A program made the position numbers and the translations under genes. The notes under the pieces are model-generated. The model worked only from the letters and a program-made list of their open reading frames with translations, ran no database searches and was not told the origin of the DNA. A stretch of DNA of 64,000 nt from positions 90,312 to 154,311 of the forward strand of contig NZ_JBDVNC010000034.1 of assembly GCF_039969785.1 (NCBI RefSeq). The letters run 5' to 3'. Each line of letters starts with the position of its first letter. The stretch's first letter is position 1. This document shows positions 1 through 8,573 of the stretch, one piece after another. This stretch comes from Shimia sp039969785 (lineage in GTDB: Bacteria; Pseudomonadota; Alphaproteobacteria; Rhodobacterales; Rhodobacteraceae).

Positions 1-4
1 CAAA

Positions 5-958
5 GTGTTGATCTTTCTTGCGGCATTGCTGATCGCGCTGGTGGTGGCGCTTTGGCTGCATCACCTGTTTGAGGGCGAACGCCTGTTGTCGGATCTGCTG
101 CGAGAACGCCGTCTGTCTCGTCTGTCGCTGGCCGAACTGGATCAGCGCTGGCAAGACGCGGACAAGTCCGACATCGTTGTGTCGCTGACCACAATCCCCA
201 GCCGCATTGCGTTGATTGACACAGTACTCAAAGGGTATCTGGATCAGTCCCGCCCCCCGAAAAAAATCTTGCTGAACGTGCCTGACTTTTCGCTGCGCGA
301 AGAGGTGGCTTATGACGTGCCTGCCCATCTGGAACAGCTTGACGCGGTTGAGATTGTTCGAGGTAAGGATTGGGGACCTGCGACCAAACTGATCCCTGCG
401 CTTTTGGCGTCGGAGCCGGATCAGCTGATTGTTGTGGGCGATGACGACCGAATTTATCCGCATGATTTCTTGGCAACCTTTGAAACGACGGCGTCAGAGC
501 ATCCCGACGACGCTTTGACCATGGCTGGCTGGGTGGTTCCATCTGATCTGATGGACCGCCCGACAACGCTGCGCTCGAACCTGTTGCAGGAACCCCCGGC
601 ACCTTTACGCGGACACCGGCTCAAGAGCACACGCGAAGTTGATGTGTTGCTGGGCGTGTTTGGCTATGCTGTCCGCCCGCGGTTTTATGACCTGCAGGAA
701 CTGACCGATATTGACGACACACCACGCGCGGCGTTTCTGGCAGATGATGTGCGCAGCAGCGCCCTGTGTCAGGTCGCGCGCTTCGTGATCCCGTGCCGGG
801 GGCTCAGCTTTTTGCCCAAGGCCGACACCGCCCATTACAAGCTGACGGCGCTGGCCAACCTCAACCGCGGCGATGGCTCTTTGGAAGATCGCAACAACAC
901 CAAGGCCATTCGCCATTATGCAAACCGCTGGCGCGTTGGCGGTTCGGCAAACAGGTGA
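5..958 (+). CDS. Membrane-anchored GT-A-like glycosyltransferase, putative
   Basis: Seen: a 317-residue protein from a GTG at the window edge, so the true start may lie upstream. Residues 2-18 form one hydrophobic anchor. The rest is soluble, with VSLTTIPSRI (59-68), KDWGPATKL (121-129) and an acidic VGDDDRIYP (144-152). A DxD-type cluster after a Rossmann-like half is what GT-A nucleotide-sugar transferases use to bind metal and UDP/GDP-sugar. Inference: an inner-membrane-tethered glycosyltransferase acting on the cytoplasmic face. It precedes a SyrD-type exporter by 42 bp, in a region rich in lipid head-group and sugar-transfer genes. The acceptor is unknown, and a non-catalytic relative is possible because no family signature beyond DDD is certain. 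Confidence 0.55.
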   Translation: MLIFLAALLIALVVALWLHHLFEGERLLSDLLRERRLSRLSLAELDQRWQDADKSDIVVSLTTIPSRIALIDTVLKGYLDQSRPPKKILLNVPDFSLREEVAYDVPAHLEQLDAVEIVRGKDWGPATKLIPALLASEPDQLIVVGDDDRIYPHDFLATFETTASEHPDDALTMAGWVVPSDLMDRPTTLRSNLLQEPPAPLRGHRLKSTREVDVLLGVFGYAVRPRFYDLQELTDIDDTPRAAFLADDVRSSALCQVARFVIPCRGLSFLPKADTAHYKLTALANLNRGDGSLEDRNNTKAIRHYANRWRVGGSANR

Positions 959-1000
959 CTGGCGCATGGATTCCAAAACAGATAGTTTCGCCGCAACAGG

Positions 1001-2725
1001 ATGTCTGAGGCCGACGTGAGCATAGAATTCAGGGAAATTCCCCCGCCAGAAGAAGCGGGCCTTAAGGCGCTGACACGTCGCAGATTAACTGTTTTGCGGT
1101 TCCTCACGGTGACTTCAGGCGTGGTGCGCGATCCAATTGTGATCGTTACGCTGGTGGCCAGCCTGTCGCGCACAGGTATGATTTTTGGGATCAATGAAAC
1201 TGCCAAGGCGGCAGGGCAGGGGTTTGGCTGGTCGATCTGGCTATTGATCGTGTCCGCAATAGCGTTGGTAATTTCAAGCTATTACAAACGGTTGCGGGCT
1301 TTTTATCTGATCACCTCGAACATGGCCAAGCTGCGCGAACGCATGGCGCGCCGCCTTTTGCGGGCCAACGTGGATTTCTTGCTTTCCAGCAAACATGGGC
1401 AGGTTTATGCGTCCATGACGCATGAAGTGGCGGCCCTGTCCGGCGCGGTCCTCAATGTGATTGAAGCACTGGAAGCCTTTGTCGTTCTGGCTATCGCTGT
1501 GCCCTATCTGTTTTATGTCAGCTGGACGGCGGGGGTCGCTGCCGTAGTGACTGTGATCATCGGCATGCTGGGCTATATTCTCCTCGATCTTCCCGCACGC
1601 CGCCACAATCTGATCGCCTCCGAGCTTTTTGCGACCTATTGCGACCGGGTTGGTGACATGCTGTCGGGCTGGCGCGAATTGCGCCAACGCGGCACACGGC
1701 GTCAGGCGTTAGAACGCGAAACGCTTGATGTGATCGAGCAGAACATGGACCACCGGCTCAAGTCGGAAAAGCTTTACACCGGCAGCGCGGTTGTTGGGCA
1801 AACCGCTGTGATCCTGTTGTTGTGTTTCGTGGTGATCGCGATCCCGGTGCTGCAGGGCGGCGACACTACGACGATGTTTCAGGTTCTGACGATCGTGTTC
1901 CTGACCAACGGGCCGATCGAGTTGATGTTCAACATGATGCCGCGCCTGTCGCGGGCTGAAAACGCCTATTACAAGCTGCAACAGACCGAACAATCCTTGA
2001 GCACCGCACAATCGCGGTCGTTGATGGCCGACCATCCCGCGAATGAGAGCTTTGAAAGCATCGAATTAAAGGGCGTTGAAGCCCAAGTGCGCGAGCTGGA
2101 AAAACCAGACGCAGAAGTGTTTCATCTGGGTCCAATTGATCTGTCATTCCGGCCCGGCGAAACCGTGTTCATATGTGGTGGGAATGGATCTGGCAAAACC
2201 ACGTTGCTGTCCTTGATCACGGGTTTACGTCACCCTGAAAAAGGTGAAATTCTGCTTGATGGCGATCCGCTGAACGAAGAAAGCACGTCCGGGTATCGAG
2301 AACTGTTTACCGGGGTATTCAGTGGTTTCCACCTGTTCGAGCGCGCCTATGGCATGAATGATGAAGAGCTTGCCGAATTGGAACGCCGTATCGCACAATT
2401 GGGCCTGTCTGAACGTGTGCAAATGCGCGAGGATCGGTTTTCATCTACGTCGTTGTCTGCAGGCCAAAGCCGCCGTCTTGCGTTGGCTGTTGCGCTGGCC
2501 GAGCAACGCCGGATAATTGTTCTGGATGAATTCGCCGCTGATCAGGACCCTGCGAACAGGGCGTTTTTCTATGATGTCCTTGTGCCAGAACTCTCTGCCT
2601 CGGGCGGTCTGGTGCTGGCTGTAACCCATGATGACCACCAGTTCCATAAATGCGATCGCCTGATCAAAATGGACTCTGGTCGCGTGATTTCGGATACGCG
2701 TCAAAATGGGCGGTCAGACGCGTGA
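1001..2725 (+). CDS. SyrD/PvdE-type ABC exporter (fused TMD-NBD)
   Basis: A 574-residue half-transporter. Residues about 35-330 form six hydrophobic segments of an exporter-type membrane domain. The ATPase half starts near 350 with Walker A GGNGSGKTT (about 393-401), the signature SAGQSRRL (about 486) and Walker B IVLDEFAADQDP (about 506-517). The DE(F/W)AADQDP form is typical of the cyclic-peptide/siderophore exporter group (SyrD, PvdE, YojI) rather than MsbA. Such proteins dimerise and export lipidated or peptide products across the inner membrane. It overlaps the next gene by 4 bp (GTGA), so the two are co-translated. The substrate is not evident; the lipid and glycan genes around it make a lipid-linked or peptidic surface compound plausible. 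Confidence 0.75.
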   Translation: MSEADVSIEFREIPPPEEAGLKALTRRRLTVLRFLTVTSGVVRDPIVIVTLVASLSRTGMIFGINETAKAAGQGFGWSIWLLIVSAIALVISSYYKRLRAFYLITSNMAKLRERMARRLLRANVDFLLSSKHGQVYASMTHEVAALSGAVLNVIEALEAFVVLAIAVPYLFYVSWTAGVAAVVTVIIGMLGYILLDLPARRHNLIASELFATYCDRVGDMLSGWRELRQRGTRRQALERETLDVIEQNMDHRLKSEKLYTGSAVVGQTAVILLLCFVVIAIPVLQGGDTTTMFQVLTIVFLTNGPIELMFNMMPRLSRAENAYYKLQQTEQSLSTAQSRSLMADHPANESFESIELKGVEAQVRELEKPDAEVFHLGPIDLSFRPGETVFICGGNGSGKTTLLSLITGLRHPEKGEILLDGDPLNEESTSGYRELFTGVFSGFHLFERAYGMNDEELAELERRIAQLGLSERVQMREDRFSSTSLSAGQSRRLALAVALAEQRRIIVLDEFAADQDPANRAFFYDVLVPELSASGGLVLAVTHDDHQFHKCDRLIKMDSGRVISDTRQNGRSDA

Positions 2726-3477
2726 ATTCCGCGCCTGTCCCCTCTCGTTCGGCATCTGTCGCATTGTCGGTGTCCGTCGTGTGCACGCTCATTGTCGTGT
2801 CAGTTGTGAACTACCTGATCTACACCGCGCGCTGGGACTTTGCCTTGCTGCATCCGGCTTATGTGGCAAGCCAACCTCCCACAATCAGTCGCGCGATTTC
2901 GGACCCGATTGTCGGCGACCCATTTGCTGTATGGATGTTGATTTGTGCGCCAATTCTGTGGATCGGCGTCTTGTTAATGATAATGACGATGTGGCGCGGC
3001 CTGCGGCAAAATCACGGTTCAGGCGATGGCTTGAAAATGGTCAAAAACCTGTCGATACTGGTCATTTTTCTTCAGGCTTTGGCCTCTTCAGGCATGATTA
3101 TCCTCAGCCAATATCGCTTTCCTGACCATGACGAAATGCACATGTTTGGCAGCTACCTGTTCTTCTTTTCACAGGCGTTTGTTGTTTTCTCAGGGGAATT
3201 GTTGTCGCGGGCATATGATCGTTTGCCCCCGAACTCACGTCTTATGCTTCCTGCTTTTTGCAAGCTACGCCGGATTGCCATACTCGGCCCCATCATTCTG
3301 TCCGCCGTGTATCTGGGGTTGTTTATCGGCAAGGATTTTGTCAGCGGTCCAATACGCTACGTGGTATTGCAAGCCTATGTTTCCATAGAGCTTTTGCTAA
3401 TTTCGTCTTTTCTTTTTTATATTCTGGGATGGACGCCAGATTGCGTGCTGGCCGTCCGGCGCTATTTGCGCGCCTGA
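2722..3477 (+). CDS. Polytopic membrane protein, unknown function
   Basis: I place the start at the GTG overlapping the TGA of the ABC exporter, giving 251 residues; an upstream in-frame start inside the exporter gene is unlikely. The protein has about six hydrophobic segments, beginning with one near residues 11-30 and ending with one near 215-235. It shows no motif I recognise. The 4-bp overlap suggests it works with the ABC exporter, for instance as an accessory membrane partner. Its 3' end overlaps the convergent CDP-alcohol phosphatidyltransferase gene by 16 bp. Confidence 0.5.
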   Translation: MNSAPVPSRSASVALSVSVVCTLIVVSVVNYLIYTARWDFALLHPAYVASQPPTISRAISDPIVGDPFAVWMLICAPILWIGVLLMIMTMWRGLRQNHGSGDGLKMVKNLSILVIFLQALASSGMIILSQYRFPDHDEMHMFGSYLFFFSQAFVVFSGELLSRAYDRLPPNSRLMLPAFCKLRRIAILGPIILSAVYLGLFIGKDFVSGPIRYVVLQAYVSIELLLISSFLFYILGWTPDCVLAVRRYLRA

Positions 3478-4070
3478 TCCGTTTCGCGCAACAGCATTGT
3501 CGCCCGGCGCGCACGTTGCAGCGCGGTCACATGAGACAAGATCGCGAAACCAGCCAGCCCAGCGGTGATGACCCAGTGGCCCAACACACTTGCGATGATC
3601 AGCATGGCGCACAGATAGATGACACGCTCCAGTCGTTCAAAGAAATCGGGCCAGTCTTCGTTGCTGATCGGGATTTCAATGGCGGTTCGGGCCTTGGCAT
3701 AGGACGTGATCACGCTGCCTGAAAAACAAGCCAGCGCAAGCGGCCACTGATCATGCACATGCGCGACGGTCGCCAGAACGGCCAGCTCCTGATACCGGTC
3801 AACCATGGCGTCAAAATACCCGCCTGCCATCGACCTCATGTCGCGTCGCCGTGCAACCGCACCGTCCAGCGCGTCAAAGGCAAATGCCACCGCCAGAGAG
3901 ATCCCATAGATCAGCGGCGAACCGTGCAGCAGATACGCCCCTGAGGCCAGAAGGATCAGGACCAGGCCTGCAAATGTCACCTGATTGGGCGTCAATCCTG
4001 CTCGCACAAGCGGCGTCGACATCGCCTCCCAGATTGGATCGATTTTCGATTTCAGCAGCCCATCAATCAT
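3462..4070 (-). CDS. CDP-alcohol phosphatidyltransferase family protein (copy 1)
   Basis: A 202-residue membrane enzyme. The family signature D-x2-DG-x2-AR-x8-G-x3-D-x3-D is complete: D66, D69, G70, A73, R74, G83, D87, D91. The N-terminal LTPNQVT motif (26-32) is also present. These enzymes transfer a phosphoalcohol from a CDP-activated donor to an alcohol acceptor at the inner membrane, making for example PI(P), PG, PS or choline/inositol lipids. The start has a strong ribosome site (GGGAGG, 6-7 nt upstream). It lies 15 bp after the FGGY kinase gene on the same strand, so kinase and transferase are probably co-expressed. That suggests the kinase product, or a CDP derivative of it, is a substrate. 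It is not obviously PgsA or PssA, and the head group cannot be read from sequence. Confidence 0.85.
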   Translation of the reverse strand: MIDGLLKSKIDPIWEAMSTPLVRAGLTPNQVTFAGLVLILLASGAYLLHGSPLIYGISLAVAFAFDALDGAVARRRDMRSMAGGYFDAMVDRYQELAVLATVAHVHDQWPLALACFSGSVITSYAKARTAIEIPISNEDWPDFFERLERVIYLCAMLIIASVLGHWVITAGLAGFAILSHVTALQRARRATMLLRETDQARK

Positions 4071-4085
4071 GCCGCTTCCTCCCTC

Positions 4086-5633
4086 TTAACGTTGGTAGCT
4101 TCGGATGATGTCCCGACGAATGCGGTCCAATCGTGCGGCCCTTGCTTGCATCACCTCTACCCGCCTTTGGTCCGGGGTGTACCGGGCCGTGTCGCGGCCT
4201 TTAAGCCGGGCGGCAGCTTCGGTGGCTGTTGCGGCCCAGCCCATCGCTGGCGCGGCCAGCGTGGCGGCGCCCAAAACGCCTGCATGCCGCGCCGCACAGA
4301 CACGAATATCGCGGCTCAGCGTGTCGGCCAAAAGCTGTGCAAAACCCGGATTGGCCGCGGCACCACCCACCAGGGCCACCGGTCCGTCCGGTTGCACGCC
4401 CCTCTCCGACGATACCTTGTCAAACGCCCATTTCAGGTTCAGGGCGACGCCTTCCACCACCGCACGGCGCAACGTGCTCGTGTCGTGGTCAAGCGCCAGC
4501 CCATGAAATGTTCCCCTAAGGTCATGATCGTCGACCGGCACGCGTTCGCCAGTCAGCCAGGGCAGAAAGAACGGATCTTCCAGCCGCACACGGCCGATGT
4601 CGTCAAATCCTTGTCCGTCACCAATCACCTGCATGGCCCATTGCATGGCTGAACCGGCATTTTCCTGTGACGCGATCAGCAACGGGCGGTAATCCAGACA
4701 AGACGTGATCGTCGCATAGGCATGCGGAATGCTGACCCGGCGTCCCTTAAAGAACCCGGCGATCCACGCGCTGGTGGCAACGCTGATATGAAGCGCCCCG
4801 TCCTCGACCTCGCCTGTGCCCAGTGTCGCGGCAGTCACATCTGCCCCGCCGCCCAGAACCTGTACATCTGTCGACAGGCCCAATGCGTTTGCGGCGTCTT
4901 CAGTCAGGCCGCCAACCTTCTGATCGCCAGCCACTATCGGCGGCATACGATCAATCGGAATTCCCGCCAGCCTGGACAGCGTTTCAGACCATCCTTCACG
5001 ACCACGCCGTGTGTTCATCACCCAGGAAAGGTTCGCGGATTCCGGGCAGGTGGTGAACTTGCCGGTCGCGCGATGCACCAGCCAATCCCGCACATCCAGA
5101 AACCATCGGGTCCGGTCAAACACATCCGGTTCGTTTTCCTTGACCCACAGAATTTTTGCAGTTGGGTCCATGCCATTTTGTGCCGGCGCTCCATTGGCCA
5201 GAGCCAGCCACAAAAGCCCTTTGTCGACCCTATATCCGCGCACGCTTGGAAACCCGCCCACCAACCGGTTGCCCACTTCGGCGGCGCGTTTGTCCATCCA
5301 GGTCAGACAGGGGCGCAGCGGCTTTCCGTCTTTGTCAGCACAGACAACGCCGCACACTTGTCCACAGAATACAATGGCACCTGCGCGCGTGCGCAAATCC
5401 GGCATGTCTTTGTGCAATGCCGCCAGCGCGCGTTCTAACGCGGCCCACCAATCGTTCGGGTCCTGTTCGGCACGGCCACCGGGCGACAAAGACAATGGGT
5501 AGGTTTCCGTCACCCGTGCCAAAAGCGTCAGCTGATCGTCAACCACACCGACTTTTACGCCAGAGGTGCCGAAATCCGCCGCTATGACCAGATCGCCTTT
5601 TGCCAATGCCCGTTCTCCAGTGTTTTTATGCAT
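4086..5633 (-). CDS. FGGY-family carbohydrate kinase (xylulokinase-like)
   Basis: A 515-residue kinase of the FGGY fold. The N-terminal ATP-binding phosphate loop reads AADFGTSGVKVG (about residues 18-29), and a second lobe carries VALVGGAAANPGFAQLLAD typical of the adenosine loop. Family members phosphorylate xylulose, ribulose, glycerol, erythritol and similar polyols in the cytoplasm. I chose the ATG at 5633, preceded by AGGA, over an ATG 63 nt upstream with no ribosome site. The gene is followed after 15 bp by a CDP-alcohol phosphatidyltransferase. This is unusual for a catabolic sugar kinase, and no sugar transporter or isomerase is adjacent. I infer a biosynthetic role making a polyol phosphate for a lipid head group, but ordinary pentulose catabolism is not excluded. 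Confidence 0.8.
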   Translation of the reverse strand: MHKNTGERALAKGDLVIAADFGTSGVKVGVVDDQLTLLARVTETYPLSLSPGGRAEQDPNDWWAALERALAALHKDMPDLRTRAGAIVFCGQVCGVVCADKDGKPLRPCLTWMDKRAAEVGNRLVGGFPSVRGYRVDKGLLWLALANGAPAQNGMDPTAKILWVKENEPDVFDRTRWFLDVRDWLVHRATGKFTTCPESANLSWVMNTRRGREGWSETLSRLAGIPIDRMPPIVAGDQKVGGLTEDAANALGLSTDVQVLGGGADVTAATLGTGEVEDGALHISVATSAWIAGFFKGRRVSIPHAYATITSCLDYRPLLIASQENAGSAMQWAMQVIGDGQGFDDIGRVRLEDPFFLPWLTGERVPVDDHDLRGTFHGLALDHDTSTLRRAVVEGVALNLKWAFDKVSSERGVQPDGPVALVGGAAANPGFAQLLADTLSRDIRVCAARHAGVLGAATLAAPAMGWAATATEAAARLKGRDTARYTPDQRRVEVMQARAARLDRIRRDIIRSYQR

Positions 5634-5737
5634 CGGCCCGTCCTGAACCGTCGAAATCGGTCTGGCATGGTTGAACCTGTCTTGGCAACCGCGCATATCC
5701 GCTTGCGTTGAACCTTCTCGCTGTCAAGGATATCCGC

Positions 5738-6724
5738 ATGACCCAAACCCCAGCCAAACACGCCCCATCGCAGGAACTGCCCGCCAAAAGCATCGATGTG
5801 GTGATCATGTGGGTAGATGATCAGTTCGACGGATATCAGGACCTATTGGGCCAGTACGCCGAAGACGCGCATGACACCAATCCCAACCGAACCCGCGATA
5901 ATCTGGAACTGCTGCGCTATTGCCTGCGTTCGCTGGATCAGAACATGCCCGAAATGCGGCATCTCTATCTGTTCACGCAACGTCCTCAATGCCCGGACTG
6001 GCTGAATGCGCAACATCCCGATCTACGGATTGTGCATCACGATCAGGTTGCCGATCCGGCGATTTTGCCCACGTTCAATTCGTTTTCGATCTTATCACAT
6101 GTGCATATGCTGCCAGACCTTAGCGACCAGTATGTCTTTTTCGAAGACGACATGATGCTGGCCAAACCGGGTCTGATGCAGGCGCTGACGCGGGACGGTC
6201 GCCCATTATCGTTGTTCAAATCCAAGACCACCAAAAACGCCGACGCGCTTGACCCGGTCCAGGACGGACCGTGGAACCATGCCCTGGCCAATTCGAACCG
6301 CATTCTGAACGAAACTTACGGTGATGCGCCGCGCCAATATGCGATCCACGGCCCGCGTCTGTTTGATAGAAATCGCATGTCAGGTTTGGAAGATCGATTT
6401 GCCGACGCATTTACCAGCACCAGACGCACCCGGTTTCGCGATGGCTCAAATATTCCACTCGAATATTTCTATCCGCACGCCATGGTCGAGGAAGGCAATT
6501 CGCTCAAATGCACACAAGCCGAGGCGGATCAGGTCGAGGGGTATGTCTCTTTGGAAAACCTGTTGCCCTGGACGTGGTTTCAGCTGTGGCGCATGAAACG
6601 CCGCGGCCCGTACTGTTATACTCTGAATGACAGCTTCAATGACCAGCCCAACCCGCGCGTCGAACGTTTCGTTAAAAACTGGCTGAACCGTGAATTTCCA
6701 ACCCCATCGCGGTTTGAGCGCTAG
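5738..6724 (+). CDS. Stealth-family sugar-phosphotransferase
   Basis: A 328-residue protein from the ATG at 5738 (AAGGA 7 nt upstream). It has the conserved Stealth blocks: IDVVIMWVDD near residues 19-28 (CR1), then RDNLELLRYCLRSLDQNMP and an IRH/YLFTQRPQCPDWL-like stretch (CR2), and a later FFEDDMMLAKP acidic motif. Stealth proteins are hexose-1-phosphate transferases that build phosphodiester-linked surface polysaccharides, such as capsule polymerases of Neisseria and related proteins of host-associated bacteria. The likely role here is transfer of a sugar phosphate in surface-glycan or glycolipid assembly. Its stop codon shares the palindrome CTAG with the stop of the convergent GT4 gene. 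Confidence 0.8.
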   Translation: MTQTPAKHAPSQELPAKSIDVVIMWVDDQFDGYQDLLGQYAEDAHDTNPNRTRDNLELLRYCLRSLDQNMPEMRHLYLFTQRPQCPDWLNAQHPDLRIVHHDQVADPAILPTFNSFSILSHVHMLPDLSDQYVFFEDDMMLAKPGLMQALTRDGRPLSLFKSKTTKNADALDPVQDGPWNHALANSNRILNETYGDAPRQYAIHGPRLFDRNRMSGLEDRFADAFTSTRRTRFRDGSNIPLEYFYPHAMVEEGNSLKCTQAEADQVEGYVSLENLLPWTWFQLWRMKRRGPYCYTLNDSFNDQPNPRVERFVKNWLNREFPTPSRFER

Positions 6725-7830
6725 GTCAACGCCGAATGGTAAATTGCTTCGTACGCCGGGCCAACAGTGCGAATGTCAAATCTTTGAGCCTGACTTAGCG
6801 CCCAGGTCCGCATGCGGTCCAGTTTGGCCGGGTGTTCTGCCAACTCAATAATCTTGTCGGCCAGCGCCTCGGGCTGTCCCGGAGGCACCAACAGATCTTG
6901 ACCCGCGCCGCTCAGAACTGTTGCATATCCCGAATTGGCTGCAGCCACCGGCACCGTACCAGCGGCCATGGCCTCGGCCAGAACAAGTCCAAAACTCTCT
7001 CCATGTAGCGCAGGCGCGATAAACAAATCGGCGGATGCCACCAGCGTGCGGGCCTCTTCATTGTCTGGGGACGAGCGAAACGTTATGCCGCCAGTGCCAG
7101 ACTTGGCTGCTTGGTCGCGCAACGCACCTTCTTCTGATCCGTCGCCCGCGATGATCAACTGAGCCTCGGGGATTGCCTTGTGCGCTTTTGCCCACGCGTC
7201 CAACAACACGGACACGCCCTTGCGTTGTTCCAGACGCCCCATATAGACAACTTTCAGCACGTCCGAAGACTGCGAGGTCAATCCGGCTTTGCGCCACAGC
7301 GACAAATCCACGGCAGGTGGCAAAATCCGGGGCAATGGGCTTGCGCGCTGCGCTGCCCATTGATCGCGCACCCCCTGAGACGGGACCACGACCGAAGTTA
7401 GCCGCTTATTAAAATAGGTGGCGCTGCGTCTCAGCAGCATCGCAACCGGGTCAAAGCCCGAATTCTCTGGCAATGTGGCGTGAAACGTAGCCACCGAGGG
7501 GAGTTGCAACGCCCGCCACATTTGCCAGACCATCATGGGCGTCCACGGGGTGTGCAGATGCACAACCTCGGCACCCCAGTCACGCAGTTCTTCGACACAG
7601 GCCTTAACTTCGGGTCGTCGCGCACGGGTGAGCTCAAATTGTGTTCCGTGCACCGTAAGCGGGCGGCATCCGCCCAACGTCATCAATCCAGGTATGTCGG
7701 TATTGCCCGGCGGCGCCACAATCCGTACCTCATGTCCTTGTGCACACAGCCAAGCGCTCAGATCACGAATATTGCTTTGCACGCCGCCGGGGCGGCCCAT
7801 TGAATACGGGGTGATATGAACAATCTTCAT
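6721..7830 (-). CDS. GT4-family glycosyltransferase
   Basis: A 369-residue GT-B enzyme. The N-terminal IVHITPYSMGRPGGVQ motif marks the acceptor-side glycine-rich loop of PimA/WaaG-like GT4 proteins. The C-terminal half has VYMGRLEQRKG and the ESFGLVLAEAMAAG block (E-x7-E) that binds the nucleotide sugar. The PimA-like look is notable because PimA mannosylates phosphatidylinositol, and an inositol-phosphate synthase lies 6 kb away; this link is inference only. Its ATG overlaps the stop of the second CDP-alcohol phosphatidyltransferase (ATGA), so the two form an operon. That suggests a glycosylated phospholipid or sphingolipid product. Confidence 0.85.
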   Translation of the reverse strand: MKIVHITPYSMGRPGGVQSNIRDLSAWLCAQGHEVRIVAPPGNTDIPGLMTLGGCRPLTVHGTQFELTRARRPEVKACVEELRDWGAEVVHLHTPWTPMMVWQMWRALQLPSVATFHATLPENSGFDPVAMLLRRSATYFNKRLTSVVVPSQGVRDQWAAQRASPLPRILPPAVDLSLWRKAGLTSQSSDVLKVVYMGRLEQRKGVSVLLDAWAKAHKAIPEAQLIIAGDGSEEGALRDQAAKSGTGGITFRSSPDNEEARTLVASADLFIAPALHGESFGLVLAEAMAAGTVPVAAANSGYATVLSGAGQDLLVPPGQPEALADKIIELAEHPAKLDRMRTWALSQAQRFDIRTVGPAYEAIYHSALT

Positions 7831-8486
7831 TCAATAACTCGGGTCAATGCATCAAAAACGTCGCCGATGCTGTAAATCAGAACCGCAATGACCGCCAGAT
7901 GCATATAAGGCCCCGACAGGAACAGAAACGGGATCAATCCGCTTAGACCGTTCAGAAACCACATGGCCCATCCGGGCGTGCTTTGCGACGTTGGTACATT
8001 TTTCGGCGCGCGATCATTGCACACCCGCGCAAAAAGCCGCAGCCATCCCGCCATGAATCCCAGCATGGTCCAGAATACACCGCTGTCCGCGGCACGATCA
8101 GCGAGAAGGCCCATCGCCGCGTACAGTACGCCCCACTGAAACATATCGACCAGAAAATCATACCGCCCGCCGGCCTCTGAACCCATGCCCGAAACCCGCG
8201 CCATTGATCCGTCCGCGCAATCCAGCGCCTGAAACAAAAGCGCCAGCACACATGTCGCAACACCTGCTATCGCCAGCGGAAGCAACCCGGCGGAAAAGGG
8301 TATAAGTAACACCACCAGCAATGCCAAAAACGTCACATTTGTCGGCGTCGCCGGGGTTTTCAGAAACGCCCAGGCCAGCACATTCCCCGGCAAGCGATAC
8401 AACAGGAAAACCGACCAATTGCTGGTCTTTTCTTCCTCTGCTGTCGCGCGATTGGCGTCAATCAGCTGATGTAGCGAATAACTCAT
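7827..8486 (-). CDS. CDP-alcohol phosphatidyltransferase family protein (copy 2)
   Basis: A 219-residue membrane enzyme from the ATG at 8486; the longer upstream extension reads as non-coding. The full signature is present: D89, D92, G93, A96, R97, G106, D110, D114. TPTNVT (47-52) sits on the first membrane helix. It is only a distant paralogue of the copy at 3462. It runs divergently from a LicC-like cytidylyltransferase 87 bp away and is co-translated with a GT4 glycosyltransferase. The simplest reading is that the cytidylyltransferase makes a CDP-head-group donor, this enzyme puts it on a lipid, and the GT4 then adds a sugar. The acceptor could be diacylglycerol or ceramide. Confidence 0.85.
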   Translation of the reverse strand: MSYSLHQLIDANRATAEEEKTSNWSVFLLYRLPGNVLAWAFLKTPATPTNVTFLALLVVLLIPFSAGLLPLAIAGVATCVLALLFQALDCADGSMARVSGMGSEAGGRYDFLVDMFQWGVLYAAMGLLADRAADSGVFWTMLGFMAGWLRLFARVCNDRAPKNVPTSQSTPGWAMWFLNGLSGLIPFLFLSGPYMHLAVIAVLIYSIGDVFDALTRVIE

Positions 8487-8573
8487 AAATTCAGTGTCCT
8501 GTTGCTTCTTGCAGATGGTCCCGACCTCACATAGGGTCCGGCCCGTTCTTAGTCGGTTTTGAAAGCGGAAAAC

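Noticed and set aside
4722..5438. 238-codon plus-strand frame opposite the FGGY kinase
   Set aside because: Antisense shadow: rich in Arg, Pro, Cys and His without any domain; the kinase on the other strand is well supported.
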